From NCBI RefSeq assembly GCF_965638725.1, contig NC_134963.1, forward strand, positions 10,258,501 through 10,322,500: DNA of 64,000 nucleotides. The letters run 5' to 3'. Below are positions 10,716 through 21,924 of the stretch, one piece after another. The position numbers were made by a program, and so were the translations under genes. The notes below the pieces were generated by a model. The model did not search any database. It was not told the DNA's origin and saw only the letters and a program-made list of their open reading frames with translations. Each line of letters begins with the position of its first letter. Positions within the stretch are counted from its first letter, which is position 1. The stretch comes from Aptenodytes patagonicus (taxonomy: Eukaryota; Chordata; Aves; Sphenisciformes; Spheniscidae).

Positions 10716-10965
10716 GATCACAGAATAATTCAGGTCAGAAGGGACTTCAGGAGGTTGTCTGCCATGACCTTCGGGTCCTTTTCTGCAGAGCTGCTCCCCA
10801 GTCCCTCAGTCAGTTCCCAGTCTGTGTTGTCACAAGGGTTTTTTCCTTCCTGGATGCATTTGTCCTTGTTGAATTTCTTAAGGTTCCTGTTAGCCCATTC
10901 CTGCAGCCTGTCTAGGTCTAAACAACAACAGAGGAGACCCCTGTGATGGTAGGAACGCAAGGTGC
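10716..10965 (-). mobile_element. Old CR1 LINE fragment, internally deleted
   Basis: It begins with a reversed CR1 tail (ATCACAGAATAATTCAGGTC) and then jumps into reverse-transcriptase-derived sequence. On the minus strand one reads LDRLQEWANRNLKKFNKDKC and AEKDPKVMADN, decayed versions of CR1 ORF2 segments. The pieces normally lie several hundred bases apart, so the copy has an internal deletion. It is much more diverged than the copy at 9388-10431. Confidence 0.75.
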
Positions 10966-11400
10966 CTACAGGTGATAGTAAAGGTGATCAGCGAATCCCA
11001 AGTCCACCGGGACAGCAGAGGAAGACCCCTGGGACAACCCACAGGCAATATATGTGATTTGTTAGATTTAAGGCCAATAATTAAGAGCTTTATAGCTGCA
11101 TGGAATAGTTTGCATAATCATATAATTATGAATTAATATTATTTATCTAGCTAATTATTATTTTCTTTTTTGCTTTCCCAAATTCCTCATAATGTGTTCG
11201 CTAGTCAATAAATACCATAATCGGTTTATATCAGTTACTTCCTAAGTCTCCCATCTAAAAGTGTGAGCGTCAAACCTCAGTAGTAACAGTGCCCCAAGGC
11301 CCTTCATTTGTCCCCTTTTTGTTCCTTTTGCCCCAGGGCGCACAAATTGCTTTTTTTGGTGCCCCTGAGCCCTCCATTTGCTCTCTGGTCCCCTCACGAC
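10966..11400. other. No feature seen
   Basis: AT-rich intergenic DNA between the old CR1 scrap and the CpG-rich island. Nothing is recognised. Confidence 0.5.
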
Positions 11401-12750
11401 GACTCTCCTTTTTGGGCAGCCCAGGGCTCTGCAGTTAGCTTTCAGCAAGCTGCTCTCAAGTACTTGGGTGCACCTCTGCTGCCCTTGCAGACCCCGGCAC
11501 GCTGGTACGGTCTGACGGCCGTGCCCACCCCGCCCCAGTCCCGCGGGCGCGGCCTGCAGCTGTGGGTAAGGAGGCTGAGGGCGGCTGGGCGCAGCCGACA
11601 GGCACGAGTGCTCCGTCGGTACTAACGGCCCCCTTTTCTCCAAGGGGCTGCGGCTGCAGGGCGTTGCTCCGCTGCAGGGCTGGGTAAAAGCCGCGGGCGG
11701 GGCGTTGTGCCGCCTGCAGCTGCTGCGAGCTGAGGTCAGGCAGGGAGGACGGAGCTTCTGCCAAGCCCTACCTGTTGGGACCGCAGGTGGGGGAGGTGAG
11801 CTGGAGGTAAGGGGAGGGGGGGTGGAGGAGTTTGGGGGGGGGGGTGTGTCTGTGCCTGGGGCCGCGTGTCCCGCGTAGGAGAAGGGTCCCTGCGTGCCCG
11901 GGACCGTCCTGAGAGAGGCAGCGGGGGTGCCGTGGGCGAGCCACGAGAAACGGAGCCGAAGGGGCAGCTGAGGCGGCTTGCGGGCAGCGGCTGAATCGGG
12001 ATCAGGTTGCGGCTGTCCCGGGGAGCCCCGGGCAGCGGCCGGGATCCGGCAGCTCCGCTCTGCGGCGGCGCACGGGGGAACGAAGCGCCCCGGCGTGCGA
12101 CGGCGAGAAGCGTAAAATGCCGCTCTGCCCCGAGGCGCCAGGCTGCCGGCCGCGTCTGCGCGGCATGCCGGGAGCGGTAGTCTTCTGGCACCGGGCTTCC
12201 GGTCGGCCATGTTGGCCTGCGGGGCACGATGGGAGTAGTGGTCTTTCCGCACTGGGTTAGGGGTTAGCGTTGGGTTAGGGCAAGGTTTAGGGGTATGAAA
12301 CAGAGCCAGGGAAGGGGACCAAAGCAGTGTAGAGACAGCCTTCACTGTAGGAAAAATTACGGTCTTTGAACTAGGGGATAGTTCTGGGAGGGCTGAGCAG
12401 TTGCCCGGCCGCTCGGTAACTGTTCCAGCCTCTTGCAGGTGCTGAGGTGTAGCCTGGCAGTTGGAGGAGCGTCGCAGTTGGGAACCCTGCAGAGACCTCA
12501 GGCCGGCCACAGAGGACGATCTCTGGCTTGCACCTTGGGCGTAGCTAAGTCCTGGGGCAGCGTTGCGCGCCGGGGAGGCTGGGCGGGTGGAGGGTGGTTG
12601 TGCCCTAGTTGGGGATGGGGAAGACTTGAGTGGCAGTCCGCGTGCTGCTGGGTGGAGGGAGCTGGAGTTTGTTTCTGTGAGACTGAAGATGACTGTGGGC
12701 ACTGGGCAGGACGTGTATTTGCTAGGCAGTGGGAATGTGAGTGGTGTGCC
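11400..12750. promoter_or_regulatory. CpG-rich island, likely bidirectional promoter, gene unknown
   Basis: GC- and CpG-rich against AT-rich flanks. A cluster near 12163-12216 holds a ZNF143/Staf-like element (minus strand ACTACCGCTCCCGGCATGC, 12163-12181), an ETS/GABPA-like core (minus strand ACCGGAAGC, 12195-12203) and a YY1-like site (minus strand GCCAACATGGCC, 12205-12216). These motifs together are typical of housekeeping promoters. A 486-codon open frame on the minus strand (11242-12702) and smaller ones on the plus strand are proline/arginine/alanine-rich and resemble no family I know; I treat them as by-products of base composition. Most G-rich runs lie near 11810-11850. Confidence 0.6.
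12252..12294 (+). repeat. Degenerate telomere-like TTAGGG patch
   Basis: Three or four imperfect GGGTTAGGG-type units (GGGTTAGGGGTTAGCGTTGG and onwards to GGTTTAGGGG) lie about 40 bases beyond the promoter motif cluster. The patch is short and degenerate. Confidence 0.6.
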
Positions 12751-12759
12751 TAGTGGTTA

Positions 12760-15240
12760 AGCAGCTTGAACTACAAATGTTCATTATGTGAGTAACAGGC
12801 TAAAATAATGTCTATTTTACATCGTAAGAAACATTTCCCCAGCTGCAGTATTTTACCTTTGTTCTGTGAGGCATTTTCTGGTTAGTCTTCAGGGTGGCAT
12901 TTACTGGCCAGAGGAAAAAGTTTTTGAGGTGCTGTTAGTGACTGCAGGAGGAATATTACCAATTATCACAAATGCTTCTCTCTCTCGGGAGGTTTCGCTT
13001 TCCTTAAGGAAAGGCTGGTTGGTGATAATAAGTGTCACTGGCTCTGGATGTTTGCTTGTGGAGCTGAGGAAACAAACAAACAGAAAAAGGTGATTGGCCC
13101 TGATGCAGATAAATTCGTGCTTATGGCGCTGAAGGTAGGTTCAGCGGATGTGCATTCTGGTGTGTGTCGTCCTGTTCTGCCTCGCTTCCAAATGAAGGGT
13201 CAACTTTTAAAGCTGTGGGCAAAAATTCCTCTGGTTCTCTACTGCTTTCCTGCTCATACATGCTTTGGTATTTCTTACTTAAAACTGAGGGTTCAGAGTC
13301 TTCCACTTACGGTTTATTGTTGAGAATTTGTTGCTGAGGGTTTCTTACTCAGGCGTTATAGTTCATTACTTTATTTGTGGGGGTCATTATTTGTCAGGAT
13401 TTAAAATGTAACATCGTCTGTAAACTTTAAATCCCCAACAACCATTTTGGTTGCAAGATTTCCAGTTTGTAACTTAGATTCGGGATTGACGACTTACAGA
13501 AATGGTAATGTCTAAATCCTAAGATAATCAACTGTAAGTCCTGAACCCTAAATGCTAGGCTGTGAACCCTTCTGTGGGGTATGTAACCTTCTCCTGTGCC
13601 AACCAGCGTTTGGCTCTGTGCTCTGATCTAAGGTCTGGGTTTGATATGGTGCAGCCACCTCCCGCTACGTCAGACTGCTAAGGTGATGAGTCAGCTAAGA
13701 GCTGTGAAAATTGGCGGGGCTCTATTCTAGAGGTAGGGCAAAAGTACAGACAGGTGAAATCTGGGATTTTCCTCTCAAATACCCGAGCCAAATCCTATCC
13801 CTGAGAGAAAAAGCAGGGGAGAAGCTGGCAGCTACTTAAATTTCTTGCCACGTCAAGGGCAGGAGGTGACCCTTCCCTACTGCACTGACAAACGGTGATC
13901 CAGTAATGGCCCCGCAGGTGTCACAGGAAGGGGGAGCATACTGGCGCCGAACCATGTACACTCATTCCCAGGTGTTATTTATGTGCACTAATTAATAAAC
14001 AATTGCTTTATTCTTTCAACTCATGTTCATGTCCCTTCATGCTCAGTAAAATGTGCCTCAAGACAGTGCTCCAGGAGGGAGGAGGTTACGCATTGTGTCT
14101 GAGGGGGTGGGGACCAGTCCCAAGGGCTCTTGCACCCCTTTAGGATTCCTGAGCGTTCCAGGACAACCCCACTGCTGTTCACAGGGCTGCAGGGGATTTC
14201 TCTTGTAGTGCCATGGACATGTATCTAACGTATCTAACAGGCAACACATCATAAAAACATGTTCCTCTGCATGCTTCAGTGCAGCCAAAAGCATTAGCAA
14301 ATCTGCCGGTCCTTTCTGGTAGCCTTATGTATTCAAGCACTGGGGATTTGATTTTTTTTTTTTTAAAGTAAAACCATATGGGGGATCTTTTATCTCACTG
14401 ATTTTTCTATCATAAATGAAACTCTTTAAAATTTAAAATTGTATAATTTACAAATTGACTTGCATTGTTTAAACTGTAACTGCCACCTGGCTGTAGCATA
14501 TAATTTATTAGGTGTATTTAAGCAGTTAAGTATTTGTTCTAAATCTTTAAAAAGAGAGGCAACTGAATGTTACGGGTTTTTTTTCCAATATTTTGACGGA
14601 GTGCTCTGAAGAACTTTACTTCTGTCTCGCTTTCAATGGCGCGTTTCCCTGGCAGTTCAGTAGCATCTCTCTTTGGCAGTGCAGCTGGCCAGATGTCCCT
14701 CCTAATTATGTAACACACAAAAACCCCTAGTCAAATTATAACTGTGTATTTTGGAGATAGATGATTTAATGGTATCAATTCACAGCTATGCAAGTTAAAT
14801 TAATGCAAAAGGAAAATCAAATACTTTTATAGTGTTTTTATTGGATATATATAAACATATGCACACCTTTTTAGCATAAAGTGAATTACTGAGATTTGTT
14901 CTTTATTTTTCATGTTACTCTTTAAAGTTTTACACTTGACTTTCGGCTTTATTGACCAAGCAAGCAAGATGTGCAGCAGCAGCGCGAGGGCTGTAGCTGT
15001 TGTGGTGGATCTGTAAGCGTAGATTCTGATTACGGTACAACCTTGTCCTGCAGCCTCACAGGGTTATCTCCCTTACAGCGATGCTGTAAGGAAGGGATGA
15101 GACATTTTCTAACACCAAAGAGTGGGTACTTTTATGCTAAGAATGTGTTCCAAATCATATCAGTTAGTCTTAATACTGATTTTAAGTGTTCAAATCACTC
15201 TAGCTTTTAAAGTATGTGTTGTATTTCAAGCTGACCTGTT
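12760..15240. other. No recognisable gene
   Basis: Mostly AT-rich DNA with short open frames on both strands that match nothing I know. Around 13660-14020 the sequence has some LTR-like traits (GATGAGTCAG, CTGGCGCCGAACC, TTAATAAACAATTGC), but no family or boundaries could be fixed. T and A runs occur near 14350 and 14580. Confidence 0.45.
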
Positions 15241-15990
15241 TACCTAGAATCTTCCTTTAGCTCAACTACTATCCTATCCCTTATGCTGAATTCCTCTACT
15301 TTCTTCTGTGCTTTTTTTTTAATATGCTGAAATATAATTTGGGATTTTTGTTTTTCAGATGTCTTGTTGTAAGCGTCTCGTGGTGCGCAATAGATACCCC
15401 CCAGCCCAGCTTTGCCTGCCGGTTGTGAAGCGTACTGACGGTAAGGGGTAAGCCCTGTGTCTGGAGGCTCCTGGCTCTGTCTCCAGTGGGTGCCCCGCAG
15501 GTGCGGCGGCGAGGGCTGTCTGGTGGGGAGAATTCGGGGCCAACGGGGACCGGGGACGTGTGTGGCCCTGGGGAAGCCTGTCCCAGCGCGGGAACGGAGG
15601 GGGAACATCGCAGAGCAGAGCCTGAGCAAGAGACGTGGCACATCCTCTGGCACACTCCCCCTATGTCGTGGGGCAGCCACCAGCCTGCGGGACAGGGCCT
15701 GGGGGGCTGCAACCTTTTGGGGACTGCCCCCCTTTCTTTTTCTAGCAGAGCCCTCCTTTTGGGGGGGGGATGTACATATGTAAATGGCATTATTAATGTA
15801 ACGAGCTGCTGGTCGTGGCTGTTTTCCTCATTTTGTGCCTTTTTGGGGGATGAATAAAAAGGAGGGGGGGAGTGGGGGTGGTGATGTCATTTGGGGCACC
15901 CCAATGTCACCGGGGTGGCGATGATGCAGCAGAGGAACAGGTGAGTGGGGGATGGGGGGTCACAGCCCCAAAATGCCTAAAAATTCATGG
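15240..15990. other. Unassigned segment with an exon-like start at 15360
   Basis: A polypyrimidine tract ending TTTTTCAG at 15351-15358 is followed directly by ATGTCTTGTTGTAAGCG, open for 30 codons. It looks like a splice acceptor plus exon, but the peptide (MSCCKRLVVRNRYPP and so on) is unknown to me. The rest is GC-rich with several G runs (15755-15770, 15860-15880). Confidence 0.3.
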
Positions 15991-16019
15991 GGGGGTTAAA
16001 AAAAAAAATTAAAAACTGT

Positions 16020-16760
16020 AAATATGGGTGTGAGGTGTTGAAATAGAGAAAAATCTCTCATTTTTATATATATAGAAAAATAATATTCATATATGTAGAA
16101 GGATTTAAAAATAAAAACCTATATCTACTGTATTATATAAAGGATTTTCAAATATAAAAAAATTCTAAATAGACATATATAGGGTTTTAAAATACAAAAA
16201 TAACTCGTGTATATATATATAAATTAAAAATGAAGGACTTTAAAATAAAAAAATATATGAAGGAATTTAAAATAGAAAAATGTCTGAATAGATAGAGCTA
16301 GCTACGCTTACTGTGTGTTACATAGTAGGTCTAAGTAGATATTATATGTAATCTAAATGGAGATTATATATAAGTGTAAATAGATAGCTAAGTCTAAATA
16401 GCTGTAATTGTAAGTAGATATCTAAGTCTAAATAGAAAAGTCTAAAAAGATATTCGTGTCAAAATAGAGAAGTCTAAACAGATAGCTAGTCTAAATAGAT
16501 GTTCTATATAAGTGTTAATATATAAGTCTAGATATAAGTGTAAATAGATATATAAGTGTAAATAGATCTAGTCTAAATAGATATAATATATAAGTGTAAA
16601 TATATAAAAGTGTAACTATAAGTCTAAACAGATATTATAAGTGTAAATAGATAATATATATATAAAACATATTCCCTAAATATATATATGTGTAAATAGA
16701 TACATAAGTGTAAAAGTCTATGCTATATAAGGTTTTTAAAATGCAAAGAAACCTTGTTTA
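16020..16760 (+). repeat. AT-rich minisatellite
   Basis: Irregular tandem copies of a unit of roughly 20-30 bases of the form AAGTGTAAATAGATATATAA, interspersed with AAGTCTAAATAGAT. The 5' part is more degenerate (AAATAAAAAAATATATGAAGG-like). The unit length varies, so this is a diverged array with internal TATA microsatellites. Confidence 0.85.
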
Positions 16761-16769
16761 TAGAAAGGA

Positions 16770-17673
16770 TTTAAAAACTTGACCCCCCCCTCTAATCTCT
16801 ATTGAAGATATAAAAGCGCTTTCAAAAGCTGCCCCTTCCCCCTTTTCCCATCCCCATTTGGGGCCAATTCCCCCAAACAAGGACTTTCCTCTGCGGGGCT
16901 GCGCACGCAGAGCAGGAGCCGCTGCCACAGCACAAAAATACCCCAAACCCCCTGCTTCTGGGTTTGCAATGGGGAAAACCCCAATTTGGGGGGGGAACCA
17001 ATTTGGAGCTCCTGGGAAAGCCACATCCACCTGGATTTGTGCAGCCGGAAAGCAAAAAAACCCCAAAGCCACAACTCATTTTCATGCACAAAGGCAAAAA
17101 TCACCAATTTTTATGTTGTAGAAAAGCGCTGAAAAACACCAGAATTTAATATTTTGGAAAAGCAAAAAACCCCAATTTTTATATTATGGAGAAAGGAAAA
17201 AAAAAAACAAACCAACAAACCACATTTGGGGTGAAACGCTGGCAGTTTGAGGGGCATTGCTGGCAGTTAGCTGGAGTGGGGCAGTTAGCTGGAGTGGGTC
17301 ATCCCCACACGTCACCCCATGCACATTTCTACCCACACATACCCTCCGTCCATCTCCGTCCCCCATGTCCGTTTGTCCCCCACCTCGTGTCCGTCTCCTC
17401 CCCCCTGTCCCCCTCTGTGTGTCTCTCTGCCCTCCCAAATGCTTTCCGCCGAAACATCCCCCTAAGCAAGGTTTTCCCCCATGTGAGTTTTTTCCCGTGA
17501 CATGCACCCCGCATCCCCTGCCCTCCTATCTCGTGCCCCCACTCCTCCCTCCCTGCTCCACCCCCCATAACAACTCTGCTTCAGGACCCCCGGGGTGCTG
17601 CCTGCACCCCCCCACCTGCCCATTGCCCCCCACCTGCTTCCCTCCACCCCACTCCCACCCCACTCCCCCTCCT
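16770..17673. other. C-rich low-complexity DNA, no gene
   Basis: 16780-17230 carries many CCCCAA and TTTGGGG words, including inverted pairs around 16850-17010. 17290-17670 is a strongly C-rich tract on the plus strand with repeated CCCCCA/CCTCC words. Open frames here (for example 17257-17724) are proline-rich and follow the composition. I see no gene. Confidence 0.55.
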
Positions 17674-18201
17674 CCGTTTTGGATTTGTGCTGGGAACAGT
17701 GCTGATAACACAGGGATGTGCTAGTTGCTGCTGAGCAGTGCTTGCAGAGCGTCAAGGGCTGGTCTGCTCCTCACGCTGCCCTGCCAACGAGCAGGCTTGG
17801 GGGGGGCACAGAAAGTTGGGAGGGGACGCAGCCGGGACAGCTGACCCCAACTGACTAAAGGGATACTCCATACCATATGATGTCATGTTCAGTAATAAAA
17901 CTAGGGGGGAGGTTGGCGGGGGGGCTGTTGCTCGGGGACTGGCTGGGTATCGGTCGGTTGGTGGTGAGCAATTGTTTCCATTTGTATCACTTGTCTGTCT
18001 TGGGTTTTATTTTTCTCTCTTTGTTATTTTTGTTTTCCTCTTTTCCTTACGAGTGGTGGTTGGAGGGGGTGGTTGGAGGGTTTATCTCAACCCACGAGTT
18101 TTCTCACTTTCACCCTTCTGAATCTCTCCCCCATCCCACCGGGGGGGGGGGAGAGAGCGGTTGTGTGGTGCTTAGTTGCTGGCTGGGGTTAGACCACAAC
18201 A
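17674..18201 (+). mobile_element. Avian ERVL-type LTR, 5' end missing
   Basis: It shares GATTTGTGCTGGGAACAGTG, CTGATAACACAGGGATGTG, ACTCCATACCATATGATGTC, TATCTCAACCCACGAGTTTT and the terminal GGCTTAGTTGCTGGCTGGGG-type segment with a common avian LTR, and ends CCACAACA. The first 60 or so bases of the family are missing. The LTR at 3028-3515 belongs to the same family. No viral coding sequence adjoins it. Confidence 0.85.
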
Positions 18202-20000
18202 CAAGGTTAGTTGCAAGCTCTGCCTGGCTAATGCTTTAGGCTCTCCATGTTATTCCTACCATCTTGATAGGCCATCCTTGTTCTTCCTTGCTGCTTTATA
18301 GAGCCGTTTGCTCCGTAAGCAGCAGTACTCAGGTCGTGCAAACATACCTGTCTCCGAACCTCTGGGAAGTAACTGTGCCAAAGACAAAGAGCAAAACAGC
18401 CATGGCACAATCTACAGCAATTCTGCCTCTCAAGGCACCCAGCAGGCCCCTTTCTCTCACCTCTTACTCTGTCCAGCTAGGCTGGAAAGCACGGTTGTTG
18501 CAGAAACTGCTACACCCTGGGACTCCTTCTCAGGTTGTTAGTGTTGCCACATGCATAGGCTGCCAAGGTCATCAACTCTGCACGGGACGCAGGCAGCCTG
18601 GAGAGCTTTATACCAAGTCATTCCTTTCTCCTTTGGGCAGCAGCGGTTCTGCTGCGGCTACAGGCGGCCACTTTCTCAAGGGCAAGGGGCCGGGATGACA
18701 ACTGGCTGCTGCACACTCCAGTCAGACAAAGATGCTGTTCTCTGGGGACCTGGTGCAGGGAAAGCTGAGGAACATTCTGCACTGCCAATGGCTCTTTGCA
18801 AGGGAACCATGCTCTGGTTTTAGCAGAAAAAGGTGTCAGTCACAGGCAGCCATGTATCACTGTGCACAGCTATTTGGCAGGTGTCTTGCTTGTTCAAGTA
18901 GAGGCATATTTCTTGCCTTGCAGTCTTGATGCCAAAACAATCAGGGGTTCAAGTTACAAAAGCCTTTTGACATCAAAGCAAGATGACACCTAGATTTCCA
19001 CCAGCACGGTATTTCAGCTGTGTTGCTAGCTGAAAATGGCTTGCAGGCAAGGAGCTATTTAGAGGGGTCTGAATTAAAGAAACCAAGTGTTGAAGTGATT
19101 GTTTTAAGGAGGCAAATTAGGCAGCCAACGGAACTGAGCTGCTCACCCGACGCAGTGGCAGAACAGCCCAGCCATCCTACCAAGTACTGTGTGTTGCAGG
19201 CAGCAGAGTGCAACTGCGACACTCGCTGGCAGGAGCGGCGAGGAGTGCAGAGCTGCACTCCTGTACAGAGCGAAGATGGAACCTCCAGGGCGCTGCGGTC
19301 ATCTGCTGAGGACATCTAATATACCAATGAGCCTCTTCGCTTTCCCTGCTTCATGTCTAATTACTTTGCACGCTGGAGGGCAGGGTGGTAAGTAACATCG
19401 TGCAGCGTCTCTTATCTGAGCGGCAAGCCCTGCACAGGAAGCCTTGTGTGTATGCAGGATTAGGAGGGCGGAGTACTGACAGCAGGGAGGTGAGGAAAGT
19501 TGCAAACAACACACCGAAGCCCAAGGATCACCAGCGTATTGCTCATTCGCAGATCAGCCACTTGCATCTGGTCTGCTCGGGCGTGCTGTTCCCTGCTAAA
19601 CAGAGCTGCCCCTCTCACACAAAGCAGCTTTCAGTCTCTTCTCTCCTGCCTGCAGGATGCCATCTGTGTCACCTTATTTTTTTTAAATCTCCAGCATCTG
19701 TTGACTCGCTGCTGTCACTCCCACACCCCTGATGCCACATGCAGACCGATACAGCAATCCCTGGGGCTTACTCCGTGGTGGTGGGGAAAACCTGTTCCGC
19801 AGGTTCCCCGTGCTGCGTCTCCTCCCCAGGTAATGGGGTGGGGGGCACGGCCAGAGAAAACCGCCAGGCTTTTAAAGCAGCCAAACGCAAAGGACTGGAA
19901 AGCCCGAGCCACGTGGATGCTTTTTGGTACAGAGGCAACGAATATTACTGCCGGGGCCGCCTGTGGGAAGAGGGCAGAGGAATTTAGGGCCTGTACCCCC
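18202..20000. other. No recognisable gene
   Basis: Moderately GC-rich DNA with overlapping open frames on the plus strand (up to 252 codons at 19500-20258), none of which resembles a known protein. I cannot rule out a gene or a long non-coding transcript. Confidence 0.4.
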
Positions 20001-20019
20001 GTAGGTCGTTACCGCCTGT

Positions 20020-20760
20020 GGATGGTGCAAACGCGGCCGAGCTGCCACTCGCCCCTCAGCCCGCAGAAAAGGGCCCTTCGGGTGGCGCTGCCGCCCGCCG
20101 ACCAACAGCCGGTGCTGCAGCCCGGGAGCCGCGCATGCGCGGTGGCGCGCGGTGCCGCTCTCGCTGCTGCCGCCCGGCGACCAAAATGCGGTAGCGCAGC
20201 TCGGGCGCCGCGCGCGCGCGGTGGCGCCCCCGCGCTCCACGCCGCCGTCTGCCGGTAACGGCGATGCGATGCTGGGGGTGCCTGCGGGGCGGTGCCGCCG
20301 CGCTCGTTGCTGCCTCCCGGTAAGGGAACGCCGCTGCCGCCCCACGTGCGCGGTGTCGGCGGGCGCGAAGAGCAGAAGCGCGGCGCCGGTGCCGCCCCCG
20401 GGCACGCGCCGCCCGGCGGGTGCTCGCTGCTGCCGCCGCCTGGTGGCCGAAGCGCGGTACTGCAGGGCCGGCACCGCACAGGTGCGCAGCAGCGCCGCTG
20501 CCGCCGCCTCGTGGCCGAAATGCGGTACTGCAGCGCGGCGTTCGCGCGCCGGCCCTGGCCCCTCAGGCGAGCCGTCGGCGGCCGGCGCATGCGCGGTGCC
20601 CAGGAGCAGCATGGCGACGCGCCGGGCGCGGGTCCCGGCGGCGGCGGGTGAGGGTCGGGGCCACCGGTGAGGTGAGCGAGCCCCTTCGGCGGATGCGGGG
20701 GTGTCTCCTGCCGGCTGGCCACCCGGGGGTGGCGGGACGGGAAGCTTCAAACCGTCCGCT
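20020..20760 (+). promoter_or_regulatory. CpG-rich island with NRF1-like sites and putative first exon
   Basis: Very high CpG density. Two perfect GCGCATGCGC palindromes (NRF1-type) occur at 20131-20140 and 20585-20594; the second is 16 bases before an ATG at 20611. That ATG has a good context (A at -3, G at +4), opens MATRRARVPAAA and meets a donor-like CGG|GTGAGG at 20647/20648. This has the form of a first coding exon on the plus strand, but I do not recognise the protein and found no partner exon. Without splicing the frame stops about 20 codons after the ATG. Confidence 0.5.
20086..20535 (+). repeat. GC-rich tandem repeat with CTCF-like core
   Basis: At least four diverged copies of a core resembling CTGCTGCCGCCNCCTGGTGG followed by CCGAANTGCGGTACTGCAG lie near 20086, 20164, 20426 and 20494. 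The copy at 20435-20448 (CCGCCTGGTGGCCG) matches the CTCF consensus CCGCGNGGNGGCAG at 12 of 14 positions by eye. Confidence 0.6.
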
Positions 20761-20769
20761 GCGGCAGGC

Positions 20770-21345
20770 TCCCGGTCCGCTGGAGTCCTGTAGCCCCAGG
20801 TCACCCCCAAGCCCTGTCGCGGCGGCGGCGGCAAGCTCTGGCCTCGATGCGTTTCCAGAAGCCCCTGCGGAAGGAGGGGATTCGGCCAGGGGCGAGCTAC
20901 GCCAATAGCGGTCGCTGCTCCTTTCCCTCTCCCAGAGGCCGCGCTGAGGACGCGGTTGTCGGGGATGCCGTTGACTGCAGCCGCCTCAGGCTTGGGTTGT
21001 CTGTGCCCGGCCTCGCTCTCCTCACAGCGTGGCGGCGAAAAGGGACAGGCGGAGCGCTTACTGGCTGCCGACAGGAGCTGCCGCAGCTGAAGCTGGAGAG
21101 GCCAGAGGAAGGTAAAGAAGAAATCGAAGGCCATCGGGCTGGCAGCAGCCTCCCGCTGCAGGCAAGAGAGCGCCTGCCTCTCCGGGTGAGGAAGGATCCC
21201 TCTTCGTAGTCCGCAGCAGGCCAGGCCGACAATGTGCACCGCAGGGACTGTATGCGTCACCAACAGCGAGGTACGGCCGTGTAGTGCGCGAGCGAGGCTA
21301 TGTGTCTAGGAAGCTGTATTTTCGTTCTCTGTATCTGCTGCTCCA
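20770..21345 (+). repeat. GC-rich module, copy A of a diverged duplication
   Basis: It shares collinear blocks with 21925-22600, including CCCCCAAGCCCTGTC, TTTCCCTCTCCCAGAGGC, GACAGGAGCTGCC, GCCTGCCTCTCCGGGTGAGG and AAGGATCC. This copy is richer in CpG. No convincing shared coding frame is seen. Confidence 0.75.
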
Positions 21346-21924
21346 ATAACGACTGCCGAGTTGTCCCGGGAAGGGTGAGTGTACAGGCACCAAGCCCCAG
21401 AGCAGACTCGCTCCTGGGACTTAGATACATTGACAAATAAACACTTGCTGTCTCCTTTGCACTCACAGATGTGTTTGTAGTCCTTTGTACTTGGTGAGTG
21501 GCTGTCAGAGAGTCCAGGGGAACAGCTTACATAGTGGGTGTAAGGAGCCATGGCTGCAGCTGTGGGCTGGGGCTGGAGGAGCCAGCCCCTCCAAAAGGAG
21601 GGGCCAACGAGGCTGATGGTGATTGTGTAAAAGGGCTGCAGCCCCAGGGGATGGTGCTGCTGGGGCATGCCTGAGAGCACTGACAAGCTGCAAGGATGTT
21701 TCCAACTGACAGTTGGAGTCAGGCCCCATCAGGGCAGCTCCCAGGGATTTTCTGAGAGCTGGCAGAGAGGAAGCAGGAAGAGGTGCAGGAGATGGCTGCC
21801 CCCACCCCTCTGGGTACCTGGAGGCCTTCCCACCCCCTTAAAAAGGTGCTGGGTGCCTCCCCAACTCAACAGAACTCTTCCAGCTCTGCTCACCCTATGC
21901 AGCTGCCCCCAGCCCCAGCACCTC
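21346..21924. other. Spacer between modules A and B
   Basis: GC-rich DNA. A short stretch near 21431-21480 (AATAAACACTTGCTGTCTCC to GTGTTTGTAGTCC) has a relative at 25255-25305 (AATAAACTTTTCCTGCCTCC to GTGTTTGCAGCCC), so it also belongs to the duplicated complex. No gene is recognised. Confidence 0.5.

Noticed and set aside
11242-12702. 486-codon minus-strand open frame
   Set aside because: It spans a CpG-rich island where stops are rare, is proline/alanine/arginine-rich with homopolymer runs, overlaps other long frames and resembles no protein family.
12745-12800. tRNA-like TAGTGGTTA word
   Set aside because: No T-loop GTTCRANYC box at the right distance and no cloverleaf could be drawn.
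13660-14020. Possible LTR with primer-site-like TGGCGCCGAAC
   Set aside because: The word alone is not enough; no TG/CA ends, target duplication or family similarity could be recognised.
19872-21263. 463-codon minus-strand open frame
   Set aside because: Same reason: it follows the CpG-rich island and its tandem repeat, and the repeated peptide parts are translations of that repeat.
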